Below are positions 10,435 to 21,749 of a stretch of 64,000 nt of DNA, in pieces; within the stretch, counting starts at the first letter, position 1, and each line of letters opens with the position of its first letter. The stretch is from Paguma larvata. Lineage: Eukaryota > Chordata > Mammalia > Carnivora > Viverridae. Position numbers and translations under genes: made by a program. The notes under the pieces are model-generated. The model made no database searches, was not told the origin of the DNA, and worked only from the letters and a program-made list of their open reading frames with translations. The stretch covers positions 12,930,485-12,994,484 of the forward strand of contig CM057823.1 in NCBI GenBank assembly GCA_030068075.1. The letters are read 5' to 3'.

Positions 10435-11159
10435 CCCGCCCTCCCTAGACGAGGGCTGCCGGCTTTAGCCCGGAGGGACGGGACGCGGCCCGGAGAAGCC
10501 CCCCGCGGGAGGAGGGGCTGCGCCGGGGGCGGCTGCCCCGCGGCCGGATGGCGCGCGCCGGGGAGGGGCCGCGGGCTGCGGGCGGAAGCGGCCGACCCCA
10601 GCCCCCAACTCCGCGGTAGGTCGGAGGGCGAGGGCCGAGGCGGGGGAGGGGAGGAGGCCGCGTCCTCCAGCTCCCTCGGGCCCCCGCGGGGCCCCGGCGG
10701 CCGGGCCGGGCGGGAGTTGGCGAACTCGCGCGGCGGTGCGCGCCAGCTTGGAGAGGGGCTTCGGGGAGCCGGGCCGGCGCGACGCCCGGGAAGCGTGAGG
10801 GGGCTGCTGCCGTGGGCTTGCTTCCCGCGGGGATTCGCACCCCTGTCCCTAAGCCTGCCTCCTCCTTTTTCAGTACCGGCTGACACCCATTTCCTCCCTT
10901 CCTAGTTGGCAGCTGGAGATGACAGGATGCGAGAGAACGAGCGACGTCCTGGGGCAGCCCGCCCCGGCCCGGCGTTTTCAGGGCACGGCTTCAAACCCCC
11001 CTCCAACGCCCGGTCCGCCCTAAACCTCTCCGCCCCGGCCGTTGCTCCCCGCGAGGCTTCACGGGCCCGTGCTCGGGCTCCCCTCGCCGCCCTTATCAGA
11101 CCGTTCTGGAATTGTTTGTTTACCTGGCTGCCTCCCTTACCCTTCCGGAGAGCCTTCTG

Positions 11160-11256
11160 GCTAGACCACACCGTGCCCTCTTTATAAGCCCACGGCCATT
11201 TAAATACGCTACCTGGTATACAGGAGGCAATCAATCAATACTTGTTGGCTAAGTGA
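11160..11256 (+). mobile_element. MIR/L2 3'-end fragment
   Basis: The text CTGGTATACAGGAGGCAATC followed by AATACTTGTTGGCT matches the conserved tail shared by L2 and MIR. Confidence 0.6.
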
Positions 11257-11395
11257 CTGTTCCTCACCGCCCGCCGAACTGGAGGCCGACACAGATGAGC
11301 TGCAGAGGGTCAAAGCAGCTGGAAGAAGAAGGAGGGCTCAGCCCGCTGGGAGGTCAGCACACCACGCCTGTTTATGCACAACCTCGGAAGGGACT

Positions 11396-11470
11396 GCTGG
11401 TTTCTGTTTCCTCACCTGTGAAATGGGAATAGTTGCAGTTACCTCCCAGGGGGGGGTTGCAGTCAGAGGA
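11396..11470 (+). mobile_element. MIR core fragment
   Basis: GTTTCCTCACCTGTGAAATG is the characteristic MIR core. Confidence 0.6.
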
Positions 11471-12647
11471 GATTATGGGTTGGAAGAGCTACAGCACCCA
11501 GTACCCATTCCTGCCCAGTTTAAGTCGACAGTACATGGCAGCGGACAGCATTCTTAAGGAAATCTCCATTTCCCGGGGTCACAGAGAGCTTCTCCATTCC
11601 TGTATCATAAACACATAAATTTTAAACTGCTTCTGTCAGTAGGTTCTCCCTCACTTCCCACGCCCAGGAATCCTCACACAGCATGCCGTTCTGTTCAGGC
11701 ACAGCACCAATCACGATTTCTATTTATTTGCTTGCTTGCTTCACTGTTTATCTGTCTCTGCACCACCCCCAACCCCAACATTCTTCACCCTATACTGGTT
11801 TAAGTGCTGCTGGGAGTGGGGTGGGGCTGGGGGTGAAGATAAGACTTCTGCTTTTAGGGCGTTTAAACGGGTGTCCTAGAGACAAGATAGCCAAAACAAC
11901 TCCAGGGCAACGTAATCAGGATCCTGGTTGAAGCTGTAGAAAGCGAAGAGAAGACTTGTGTTCAGAGCATGGTGACAAAAAAAAAAAAAAAAAGAGTGGT
12001 GATAATTCGATTTACCTGTTGGGTTTTCCTTGGGTTTGGGGAGTAGAGGGAGTCTGAAGATTTTGAGAAATAGATTGAATTGCTGTCCTGGTGTCGTGTC
12101 TCTCTATGGGGGCAAAATGTGTATGCCAGATGAGAATAAACCAAGAATCTTGAAATTGCAGTGGGAGTTGGGAAGAGGCAAGGGCCACAATTAATCCGGA
12201 AATTTGGACAGCGGGGTCCATTCCCAATTCCTCCTTCAGTTTCATGAGGAACCACGAGGGGGCAATGTCTTCCTGATCAATGGCTGAGTGGTGGTCTTGG
12301 CCCCTGTGCCACCGACACTGCCAGCACTTTGCCCTCCGTGGCCATTGCCTGTTCCTGAATACACTCTACAGAAGGATATTGTCTTGCTGGAGGCTGGCCA
12401 AGGCCCAAGAAAAATGACAACTGATCTAGTCATTGATGGTTCCAGTCAGACTCCACTTATGAGTGGGTGGAAGATGTAGGATTCCAGGATGCCGGGAGAA
12501 CCTCCCCTAGCCCCTCCCAGGGAGACGTGGCCTAATTCCAAGTGTAGAACCTGATTCCTTTGTGTTTAAGCCAAGCCAGCACTTTGTCCATTGTTAACAG
12601 TTAAAGACCTCTGGGATGAAAAATGAAGAGGGCAATGAGAGAATCTT

Positions 12648-12735
12648 GATTTGTTCATTGTCGTGTTCCCAACATCTAGACAGTGCCTAACACATAGTAG
12701 GCACGCAATAATGATTTTTCGAATGAATGAACACA
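12648..12735 (+). mobile_element. L2/MIR 3'-end fragment
   Basis: AGTGCCTAACACATAGTAGG followed by CAATAATGATTTTTCGAATG is a clear L2/MIR tail. Confidence 0.75.
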
Positions 12736-13944
12736 TTAAGTCTTGTCAGATATTGGTTCTCAGGCTTGAATGACATTATCAGATCCTTCCAAAACCCTGC
12801 AGAAGGGACTGAAGTATCGGAGGCATCTCAGCATGGAGAGCCACCACAGGGGCTCTAAGGGAGTCGTGGTAGTGGTCCTTAGTCGTTATTTTGCAGGGGG
12901 AGACCCTAGATAGAGAGCTTGTATGGAAGGAGACAACCGATGAGATTTCAAAAATAGAAAAATCCCACAGCTCGGCCAGTCCACCTAACCCATGAGGCAA
13001 TTAACATATCTCAACGGTATGCATGACATTCGAGGTGTTTTCAGAAAAGCATATGGGGTGGGGGTTGCGTGTCATGAAAAGACGGATCCCGTTTTCTGTC
13101 CTTTCCGTGAAGGATGGCGTAGACTTACCTGGAAGAACAATAGGTCACACGGTACCAACAAAACCCAATGAAAATCTGTAAATAGACTTTGGCTGTTTAT
13201 AAAACTTAGGGGACAGAGCTCATTGGGGATATAAATTATCTTTCTGACCTGTTTACTACCTCAAAGAAAGAAAGTTTCAAAAGTGAGATCTGAGTAACAC
13301 TAGTTTCCAGACACGCTACGAGCTACAAGACGACAAAGGGATTTTATATCCTTGGAAAGGAGGGCCAATGACCACGAAACATCTGCTCTCTCTCCTGCCC
13401 ACCACTTTACCGCTTTGCTTCTCGCCTACAAAGTTGCAGACTAGATTGAAAGGGAAATATTGTACGCACCTGTAGTTTTATACTTGTCTCTGTTTCTCTG
13501 GCAGTGTTCCTTTCGAGGCTTGCTTTAGGAAATCCAAACCTATAATTACATCTTAAATGTTCATCTCTGGGAATCGCAGACATTAAGGATCTATTTTGAG
13601 GTGGTGCGCATGGCATGGGTTTTGTGCCCGTGTTAGCACTCCGGCACAAAGCTACAGTATCTACCACATGAGTCGTGATTATCTGTTCACACTTCTGCAC
13701 CCTCTGCTGGACCCAAAGGTTCCTGAGGCCGGAGGCTGTGTTTTAGAGTTTTGTCATCCTTGACATCTCCCTCCCGCCCCCGCCCCACCCACCTCCAGGC
13801 CATCATCATCTTCCCCTGATTTTATTTATTCGTTTATAATTGCGGCTTTAAAAAAAAAGACACAAGACGGTGTTTACCATTCTTCAGCGCACAGCTCAGT
13901 AGCGTGGAGTATGTATCCACATTGTTGTGCAACATCCTCTGGGT

Positions 13945-14313
13945 TTTCACCTCCTAAATAGTTGTGAGACTCAATCACTTCCCTCCAATCTTTTGTGGAA
14001 GCCCATGCAGCCACGTGGAGAGGCTCACATGGAAGAGAATTAGGTCCCAGACTCCCAGTTCCGGCGGAGCACTCAGCAGACAGCTGGTACCAATTGCCAG
14101 CCTTTTGAGTGAGTTCTCTTGGAAGTAGATAACTCCCGCCCTGATTGAACTGCCCCAGCTGACGCCACACGGAAGAGGGATGAGCTGTCTTCGGGGTCAT
14201 GCCCACACTGCAAGACTGTTAGCAAAAAAAGTCAATGCTGTTGTTTTAAAATGCTGTTTAAGACACCAAGTTTGAAGGTGGCTTGTTCCCCAGCAATAGA
14301 TAACTGAAACATA
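13945..14313 (+). mobile_element. MLT1-class LTR (ERVL-MaLR), solitary
   Basis: The motifs GTGGAGAGGCTCACATGG, then GTTGTTTTAAAATGCTGTTT and finally CAGCAATAGATAACTGAAAC follow the MLT1 order, ending near 14313. No internal retroviral region is present. Confidence 0.65.
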
Positions 14314-14618
14314 GGTCCATACCTAGAGGTCAGGTCCTGGCATATAGGAACCTGGAACGTGTGGCAGTGGCTTTGGGACCAGGTGGAGGATGGAAGGTGG
14401 AGGAATTTTGAGGAATGAACTAGTGAAGGTCATTGCTAAGGGGCAGTGAGTATTGTTGTAACAGGCTGGAGGCAGGGGACCCGTTTATCTACTCGAAGAA
14501 GAATTAGCTAAACAAGCTTGTTGTTACATGAAAGATAGAAAAGATACCTAGTGAACGTGTGGATCTGGCTAGGGAGATATTTGGATAGATGCTGAAAAGG
14601 TTGACGAATTTCTCAGGG

Positions 14619-14805
14619 CACCTGGGTGGCTCAGTCGGTTAAATGTCTGACTTTGGTTCAGTTCATGATCTCACTGTTTGCGAGTTCAAGCCCCACATCT
14701 GCACTGGCAGGGTGGAGCCTGCCTGCGATTCCTTCTGTCTCTCTGCCTCTCCACCACTGGCTCTCACTCTCTCAAATGAATAAACTTAAAAAAAAAAAAA
14801 AAACA
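14619..14805 (+). mobile_element. CAN-SINE, first of a tandem pair
   Basis: The head begins GGGCACCTGGGTGGCTCAG and the tail is a 17-base A run. Left flank text AGGTTGACGAATTTCT reappears after the element, broken by the next SINE: AGGTTGA before it and GAATTTCT after it. Confidence 0.9.
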
Positions 14806-14811
14806 GGTTGA

Positions 14812-15032
14812 GGGGCGCCTAGATGGCTCAGTCGTTAAGCGTCTGACTTCGGCTCAGGTCATGATCTCACGGTCTGTGAGTTTGGGCCCCGCGTTGAGCT
14901 GTGTGCTGACAGCTCAGAGCCTGGAGCCTGCTTCGGATTCTGTGTCTCCCTCTCTCTCTCTCTCTGCTCTTCCCACATTTGCTTTCTGTCTCTCTTTCTC
15001 TCAAAAATAAACATTAAAAAAAAAGGAAGAAT
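14812..15032 (+). mobile_element. CAN-SINE, second of a tandem pair
   Basis: It sits directly inside the right target-site duplication of the preceding SINE, so it arrived later. The head is close to consensus with a one-base shortening in GTCGTTAAGCG. Confidence 0.9.
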
Positions 15033-15259
15033 TTCTTTCAGATACTTATGATATAGTACAAGACGAGTGAGAGGGGCCAAAAAAAAAAAAAATGTTCAAC
15101 TTTTTATCCGAATTTAGAAGAAACGTAAAGAAGCCAGGACTTGCTGGGTTTGAAATAAAACTGTCATTCCTAGTTTCTCCAGAGGACAAAACTCTCAAAA
15201 TAAGAAATGGCCTCGGGACAAAGGTCAAATCCAGGGTGTGATCATGAAAATATGGCCTT

Positions 15260-15434
15260 GGGACGCCTGAGTGGCTCAGATCATGGTCTCGTGGTTCTTG
15301 AGTACAAGCCCCAAGTCCGGCTTTGCTGACAGCTCAGAGCCTGGAGCCTGCTTCAGATTCTGTGTCTCCCTCTCTCTCTGTCCCTCCCCCACTCACATTC
15401 TGTCTCTCAAAAATAAATAAACACTAAAAAAAAG
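15260..15434 (+). mobile_element. CAN-SINE with deletion in tRNA head
   Basis: About 27 bases between box A and the GATCATG region are missing (CTCAGATCATGGTCTC). Diverged duplications around AAAATATGGCCTT (15247-15259) and AAAACACGGCCTT (15436-15448) flank it. Confidence 0.85.
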
Positions 15435-15486
15435 GAAAACACGGCCTTAGGTGAAGTTCAGGACACGCGTACAGCTCAAAGATCCC

Positions 15487-16345
15487 GTGGTAGGCAGCCT
15501 CCGCCATGGCCCCCAGGATCCCTACCTCCTGGCGTTCGAGCCCTTGTGTAATCGCCTCCCCTTGAGTGTGAGCTTGCTTCTAATGAATAGAGTACGGCAA
15601 AAGTGATGGATATCATTTCTAAGATCAGATGGCTTCCTTTATACACAGCATCCCTTTGCTGTCCCACTTGCAACCTTTGATGGAAGCCAGCCACTGTGAT
15701 GCCAGGGGCCCTGGGGAGAGGCCCATGTCACAAGGAGCGGTGGAGGCTTCCATCCAAGCGCCAGCAAGGAAATGGCACTTTCCCTCCAACAACCCACAAG
15801 GAACCGAATCCTGCCCACAACCACGTGACAAGCTTGGAAGTGGATCTTCCCTAAGTGCAGCCTTAGATGACACCTGTTATGGACTGAATGTTTGTATCCC
15901 CCCTAAATTCATATAATAAAGCCCTAACCCCCAATGTGATGGTATTAGAGCCTTTGGGAGGTAAGTAGGTTTAGATAAGGTCACAGAATGGAGCCCCCAT
16001 GATGGGATTAATGCCCTCATGAGACATCAAAGCTTCTGTTGTCTGCCGCCTAAGGATAAAGTGAAAAGGTGTCCATCCCGAAGCCGGGAAGAATCCCCTC
16101 GCCAAGAACTAAGCTGGTTAGGACCTTGATCTTGGACTTGTGAACCTCCAGAACTATGATATTTTGTTGTGGTAGCCTGAGTTGACTAAAACAAGACCGC
16201 AGCCCCAGCTGATACCTTGGATGCAGCCTTTAAGAGACCTTAAGGCAAAAGTTAAGCAGAGCCTTGAATTTCTAATCAACAGAAACTGTGAGATAAGAAC
16301 AGTTTGGGTAACTTGTTATGCAGCGATAGATAGATAAATCGATAA
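15487..16345 (+). mobile_element. MLT1-class LTR split by a younger MLT1A-like LTR
   Basis: The outer LTR runs 15487-15873 and resumes 16196-16345, ending with AACTTGTTATGCAGCGATAG, a typical MLT1 3' end. The break falls in the usual GATGACCGCAGCCCCAGCTG region of the family. Confidence 0.75.
15874..16195 (+). mobile_element. MLT1A-like LTR nested inside an older MLT1
   Basis: It begins TGTTATGGACTGAATGTTTG and ends GACTAAAACA, giving the TG...CA termini of an LTR. Flanking ACACC and AGACC could be its 5-bp target-site duplication with one mismatch. No internal region accompanies it. Confidence 0.85.
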
Positions 16346-16349
16346 CTCA

Positions 16350-16820
16350 GAAAGATTAAGTGGCACCTCATAGATCCTTTCAACTAGATACAGGGCTTCT
16401 GAGAATCTGGATGGTGTTGCCCACACCAATCTCACACTGGCCCATGCAGAGAGGGGCCTCCCTTGGAAAGAAATAGGAGTATGGCTTTTGCCTAAGGGAC
16501 ATGATTATAACTTGGAGTGTAAGAAACCTATGGCTTTTAAAGGATCTCTGCTAGCTAGCTTGCACTGAAATAGAGACTATTTGTAATGAAAAGAGGCCTC
16601 TGGAGCTGCAACTTTACAGGCAGGAAGCAGGCTGAGGAAACCACTCCTCTGCAATGACGGGCTGTTTGCAAAAGGGAGGATGACTCAAGATGGAGCGTAA
16701 AGTCCCTGAGAATCATGTCCAAAGTGCAGGAGTGGCCCGCATGATGGAACCGATGTCATTTGACCAGCTGGATTTCAGAATTGCTATGGGTCACTTTCCA
16801 TGTCCCTCTCCTTTTGTCCC
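16350..16820. other. Intergenic, nothing recognised
   Basis: Unique-looking sequence with a short GCTAGCTAGCTT palindromic stretch at about 16550. No gene or repeat could be supported. Confidence 0.4.
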
Positions 16821-16821
16821 C

Positions 16822-17012
16822 TTTTTGTATTTATTCTGGGGAGAGCGCAAGTGGGGGAGGGGCAGAGAGAGGGAGACAGAGGCTCCGAAGCGGGCTCTGC
16901 ACTGACAGGCTGACAGCTGCAAGCCTGATGTGGGGCTCGAACTCCCGAACCCGCCAGATCTTGACCTGAGCCGAAGGTAGACGCTCAACTGATTGAGCCA
17001 CCCAGGCGCCCC
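16822..17012 (-). mobile_element. CAN-SINE
   Basis: The head is at the right (GCCACCCAGGCGCCCC to 17012). The A-rich tail is short. It is separated from the next SINE by only about 30 bases. Confidence 0.9.
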
Positions 17013-17044
17013 TCTCTCCCCGCCATTTTTTGTTGTTATTGTTG

Positions 17045-17252
17045 TTTTAATTTTTTTAATGTTTATTTATTTTTGAGAGAGAGACAGAGAGTGAGCTGGG
17101 GAAGGGCGGAGAGAGAGAGAGAGAGAGAGTCCGAAGCAGGCTCCAGGCCCCGAGCTGTCAGCACAGAGCCCAATGCAGGGCTCGACCTCATGAACTGTGA
17201 GATCATGACCTGAGCCGAAGTGGGATGCTTCACCAACTGAGCCACCCAGGCA
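17045..17252 (-). mobile_element. CAN-SINE with expanded GA run
   Basis: The CT-rich region is seen here as a GA run of about ten units near 17110-17129. The head ends at CCACCCAGGCA and lacks the last few bases. Confidence 0.9.
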
Positions 17253-17465
17253 CTTGCCTCTCCCCTCTTCGAATGAGAGTGTCTATTATAGGTTTTCCGT
17301 CCCTACCTTACCATTAGATGTTGAGTGTGTGAGAGGTATTTTCTATTCTTAGTTCACTGGTCTTCAGATCAAGAGAATTCATGTCTGAGGAGCCAGAGTC
17401 AAGGAATGACATCTGTGGGACCCACACCTACACTTAGACCCCATTTAAAAGCTGGTATCTTACAC

Positions 17466-17668
17466 CGGGGGTCGGCAAGCTTTTTCTGTACAGGGTCAGA
17501 TAGTAAATATTTGAGGCTTTGCAAGTGACATGTGTGATGGTTCCCACATACTCTTGGTTTTGTCTTTTATAACCCTTTAAAAATATGAAAACCATTCTTA
17601 TCACAGGGGCTGTACAAAAGTAGTCCACAGGTCGGGTTTGGCCTCATGCTGTCGTCTCTTCACCCCTG
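17466..17668 (+). mobile_element. MER5-like hAT-Charlie nonautonomous DNA transposon
   Basis: It starts GGGGGTCGGCAAGCTTTTTC and continues CAGGGTCAGATAGTAAATATT, matching the MER5A end, and has GGTCGGGTTTGGCCTCATGC near the other end. Ancient and diverged. Confidence 0.7.
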
Positions 17669-17799
17669 TCCTAGACTATGAACTGATGTATAATGGGATG
17701 GATATCTTCATATTTTAGCGGAAGAGATAAGTGTATGTTTCCAATGAGAGGGACATGTATTGTTGTGGCCATATGGTGAGTGAGTGGTGGTAACTAGTC

Positions 17800-18322
17800 T
17801 TCAAACACCCCCCCCCCAAAATGTCACCGTTTTCTACATGCAACGCCACTCTTGCCATCAAGAGTTGTAGCTTCTGTGCCCTCCCGTTGAATCTGAGCTT
17901 GATGAAGAGAGTTTGGCGGAAATGACATTCTGGGAATTCTGAGCCCAGACAGAATTCCACCTGGCAGCTCCTACTTCCTCCCTCTTGGAACCCAGCTTTC
18001 ATGTGATGAGAAACCCCAAGCAGCCACCTGGAGAGGCCCACATGGACGAAGTTCAAGACCTAGCCATCTCCCCAAACCCAGCCACCCACGGCTTCATCTG
18101 AACTCCCTGTGCCAGCCCGTGCCAGCCACCAGCCTTGTGAGTGAACCATCTTGGAGGGAGATTGTCTACATTGAACCGCTCTGGCCGACATCACATGAAA
18201 CGGAGACAAGCCATTGTGTCAGAATCCTGACCAAACTGTAAACACATTTGTGAGCAAATTAATGATTACCACTCTAAACCACTAGGTTTTGGGGTGGTTA
18301 CTTAGGGAGCAATATATAATGA
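17800..18322 (+). mobile_element. MLT1-class LTR, solitary
   Basis: GAGAGTTTGGCGGAAATGAC, then GGAGAGGCCCACATGG, then CCACTAGGTTTTGGGGTGGT follow the family order. A C(9) run at about 17809-17817 precedes or opens it. Confidence 0.7.
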
Positions 18323-18324
18323 AA

Positions 18325-19380
18325 TCACTCGGGGCACGAACAGTGTAAGCAAGGCTCTGGAAACCAGAAAGCACGGGGCAACCTCAAGGACCAGCAAGGA
18401 GAGTAACCCTTGACACAAGAGTTCTAACTACAACTAAAACCATAAATGCCCTTTCTAGCATATCCTTTTGCTTCTGGAAGACAGCAAAGTGGGAAAATAT
18501 AGATGGTCCCTTCAGAACTCTAATAAAAATTGCTGACTACAGGGATGATAAGTAGAAAACAACAAAGCCAGATCGAGGTGCGGTTGTGGGGCAGTTGGCA
18601 AGGCCAACTTGTAATTAAGTGACTTTTCCTAATACCAACTTGATAGCACATGAAACTTGAAATTTGTGCTTCAGGAAAATAATAAACTAGCAATGCTCCT
18701 GGCCTCTTGGAAAGCCGCTTCTAAACAATCAAAGGTCAAATGCTAAATTAACAATTGTTACAATTAACAATTGTCTACAATACTCTAACTTGTCTGGAAT
18801 GTGGAGAGACTGTGAGTATTAGGAGGAAAGACTGAGGATTTAGTTCATTTAGTCATTAAGAATTTCCCTTTAGAAAGAAATCTTTAATGGCTAGTAGATT
18901 TTTTCACCGGACAAGCAGTGGGAAAAAAAAAAAAAAGGATGGAAATGAAAGCCACTTCCAAAAGGAAGATACATAATTTGACAAATGATTGAATGTAGAG
19001 GTTAAGGGAAAAGAAGACATTTGTACTAACAGCCAGATTTCAAAGCTTCAAGCATTGGGTGATGCCAATTCCCAAATGAAAGAAAAAAGAGAGAGAGAGA
19101 TTCAGAGGTCTCTGGTTGTATGGAGAGATAAGGAGCTCAGCATCAAGCATACGAAGTTTGCTAAGGTCAGGATTGCACTAATTGTTGGAAAACGAGTCTG
19201 TAGCCCAGAAGAAATCGGTGAGAATGTATATATTTGGGTGCCATCAAAATTATAGGTGAGCTTCAACAGTAAGAGGTCAGAGAGTAGAATCTTAGGAAGT
19301 ATCTAAGCTTAGACAGGAGAAGGAGAAAGACAAGCCAGAAAAGAGACAGGCCAAGCAGTCAGGTGTAAGAGAACAAGACC
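18325..19380. other. Intergenic, unclassified
   Basis: No gene seen. A short near-palindromic direct repeat, AATTAACAATTGT, occurs twice at about 18747-18776. The part near 18950-19350 has the feel of an old interspersed repeat that I cannot name. Confidence 0.4.
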
Positions 19381-19384
19381 ACTA

Positions 19385-19640
19385 ATAACAATAATAGCAG
19401 CCGACCTCACTGACCAGGGGACTGTGCCCCGAACTTTACATGGATTGTCACATTTTATTGTTTCAAGATGGCAGGTTAAACATACACATTTCTATCCACT
19501 CTGTTCCAAATCCTCTAATAAAAACATGAAAAAGCTGTGTTGTTGTCCTCATTATTTTAAGGCAGAAACAAACGATGATAAAGAGAATGAAAGCAAACAC
19601 CAGCAATACAGTTTGGGTAACTGCAAAGCATGTTGATGAA
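19385..19640 (-). mobile_element. MIR element
   Basis: On the plus strand the order ATTGTCACATTTTATTGTTT, then GTCCTCATTATTTTAAGG, then GTTTGGGTAACTGCAAAGCA corresponds to a reversed MIR. Confidence 0.5.
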
Positions 19641-20812
19641 TCCTGAGAATCTCAATCGTCAGTCCGACGGGAGCGCACTGAGAAGCAACCTTACACTGAG
19701 GAATCCCCCAAAGACCCAGGCCTCGACACCAGCTGGCATCTCGCAAGTGAGGGTGAAAATGGGGTTCTCACCTGGAGGCTTGATCGAAGAAAGCGGTTTG
19801 CGCCCAGATTCTTCTTTTTTCCCACATTTTGTTATTCAGTTAACATCTTAAATTTCTCCCCTCTTTTTAGGCTGTCCAACAGGAAAAAAAAAAAAACACA
19901 AGCATTTCTTCATTTTTATTAGAAGTTTATTTCTCTTCATATGAGAAGACTCTTATCAAATCCGCTTAAGTGTAAAATAAATATATACATTTTTAAGAGG
20001 CAAAAAATAGGACTAGTTAGGTAAGATAAGCATCAGTGGCTGAAAAGTCGCAAAACTAGATCTTCTGTGTGTGTGTGCGTGTAAGTTTAGGGTCCCAGTA
20101 ATCCTAAACATTGCTATAATTTTCACCCTAAGTGACCCACGTGTGCCTTTTTGGAGTACGGTTAACTGTTGTGCATGTGATATGAACATTCGCTGGCTGA
20201 AAAACTCCAAAACTAGTGGCTGGATTTATTCATCTTAGTCCAAGATGTTCTCTGAACAGTGTGTTTCAATCAATGTAACTGGTTTGATTGTTTTAAATTT
20301 GGTATTTAATTTTTAACATGTACTTTAAATGGCATCATTATTTACTAATACTCGATACTTGCTTTTTCAGTTTGACACGTATTATGAACATTTATCCAAA
20401 TCAAGGCATCTAGGTTTTTCCTGTGTCATCTGTCGTAAAGCTGTGTGGAATTCCGCCGTGTGGGCGCAAGTTCTGTATGGCTGCAGACTTAACGTTGCTT
20501 ACCGTTTTTTAATGTTAAACAATACTATGGCGAACACCCATATACAAGCATCTTTGTACATTGCCTGATTAATTTCTTAGAATGCTTCTAAATAAATTAC
20601 TAGGTTAGATGGTAAGCAAGTTTAAGTGTTGATATTTTATGGTGAGAAAGTTTATATAATTTATACTCACTCCTACACTATCTCAGAGTGCCCATTTCAC
20701 TGCAACATTCCCAACATGGGAAAAACCTTTGTTCATTTCGTCAGTCTGTTGGTGAAAAATGTTACTCTGTTTTTATACCTTTACGTATGTATATACATAT
20801 GTGTGTATTTTT

Positions 20813-21031
20813 TTTAATTTTTTAAATGTTTATTTATTTTAGAGAGAGAGGAAGAGAGACAGAGTGCAAGCAGGGAAGGGGCAGAGAGAGAGGGAGACAA
20901 AGATTCTGAAGTAGGCTCCAGGCTGTGAACTGTGAGCACAGAGCCTGATGCAGGGCTTGAACTCACGGACCACGAGATTTTGACCTGAGCCAAAGTAGGA
21001 CAGCTAACTGAATGAGCCGCCCAGGCACCCC
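20813..21031 (-). mobile_element. CAN-SINE
   Basis: A diverged 15-bp duplication lies at 20798-20812 and 21035-21049 (TATGTGTGTATTTTT and TATGAATGTATTTTT). Confidence 0.9.
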
Positions 21032-21045
21032 AGGTATGAATGTAT

Positions 21046-21139
21046 TTTTAATTAAGCTCTACATCCAACATGGGACTTGAACTCACAACCCCAAGGTCAA
21101 GAATCACATGCTCTACTGACTGAGACCGCGAGGTGCCCT
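21046..21139 (-). mobile_element. Short tRNA-headed SINE
   Basis: TTAATTAAGCTCTACATCCA is the reversed AGAGTTTACTT-type tail of the short class. It abuts the preceding long SINE, and both interrupt the same L1M. Confidence 0.85.
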
Positions 21140-21557
21140 GAAAAATATTCTTTTAATTTGCATTTCTTGATTGTTACAGGGGCTGGCCACCTTTTCATCT
21201 GTTTATAACCATTTGGAAATTGCCTATCATGTCTTTGTGTATTTTTCTAGTGAGATGTATGCTTTTTTCTAATTGATCTTTAATATTATTTTGTTTCATT
21301 CACATGTTCCACAGATAGGACTGCTAGGGACCATATAGATTCTTAGGATACAGTAATGAACAAGAGAGCCACAAACCCAACCAGCATGGTCTGGACAATT
21401 TGTTAAGCAGTTACTGTAAAATGGAATATACATGCTATAACTGTGGAAGTTCAGGTATCTAGGGACTTCATAAATGTGGCAAATACATACTCTGTGTATG
21501 TATACACTGTGGTCAGTAGAGGCTTCTAGAAGGATGTGACATTTTATCGCGTTCTTT

Positions 21558-21746
21558 TTTTAATTTAATGTTTATTTTTGAGACAGAGAGAGAGAGAGAG
21601 AGAGAGAGGGAGACACAGACTCTGAAACAGGCTCCGAGCTGTTAGCACACAGCCCGACACGGGGCTTGAACTCACCAACCGCGAGATCATGACCTGAGCC
21701 GAAGTCAGATGGATGCTTAACCAACTGAGCCAACCCAGGCACCCCT
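21558..21746 (-). mobile_element. CAN-SINE with long GA run
   Basis: The GA run spans about 21585-21608. The head carries an extra base (GCCAACCCAGGCACCCC). Confidence 0.9.
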
Positions 21747-21749
21747 CAC

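Larger units (their letters stand above)
9560..11100. promoter_or_regulatory. RBPMS: CpG island / RBPMS promoter region
   Basis: From about 9560 the sequence turns abruptly very rich in G, C and intact CpG, most densely between 9590 and 10800, fading by about 11100. The flanks are AT-rich and CpG-poor. The island covers RBPMS exon 1 and its presumed 5' UTR and promoter on the minus strand. It contains many GC-box-like strings (GGGCGG and complement), a GGAA run at about 10106-10128, a GGA run at about 10255-10278 and a CTC run at about 10414-10434. No TATA box is evident upstream of the exon on the minus strand, typical of dispersed CpG-island initiation. Islands of this kind are often bidirectional, and an antisense lncRNA (RBPMS-AS1) is known in human, but I cannot place one here. 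Confidence 0.85.
11101..13944. other. 5' flank of RBPMS, unique sequence with ancient fragments
   Basis: Only MIR/L2-type fossils (11160-11256, 11396-11470, 12648-12735) are recognisable. A TTTATAA string at about 11179-11186 falls inside one of them. No exon can be supported. Confidence 0.5.
20290..21280 (-). mobile_element. Old L1M fragment (antisense), interrupted by two SINEs
   Basis: Segments 20290-20797 and 21140-21280 read as reversed L1 3' ORF2 text. The two SINEs at 20813-21139 interrupt it. No intact ORF remains. Confidence 0.55.

Noticed and set aside
9553..10448. Overlapping plus-strand open frames of 221-235 codons in the CpG island
   Set aside because: Several frames on both strands are open at once, Arg/Gly/Pro/Ala-rich, as expected where AT-rich stop codons are rare. 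None resembles a known protein, and the recognised RBPMS exon is on the other strand.
10215..10886. Minus-strand 223-codon frame upstream of RBPMS
   Set aside because: Same compositional effect; low-complexity Pro/Ser/Arg peptide, no domain.
11179..11187. TTTATAAG as a TATA box near the island
   Set aside because: It lies within an L2/MIR fragment and outside the GC-rich core, with no downstream exon evidence.
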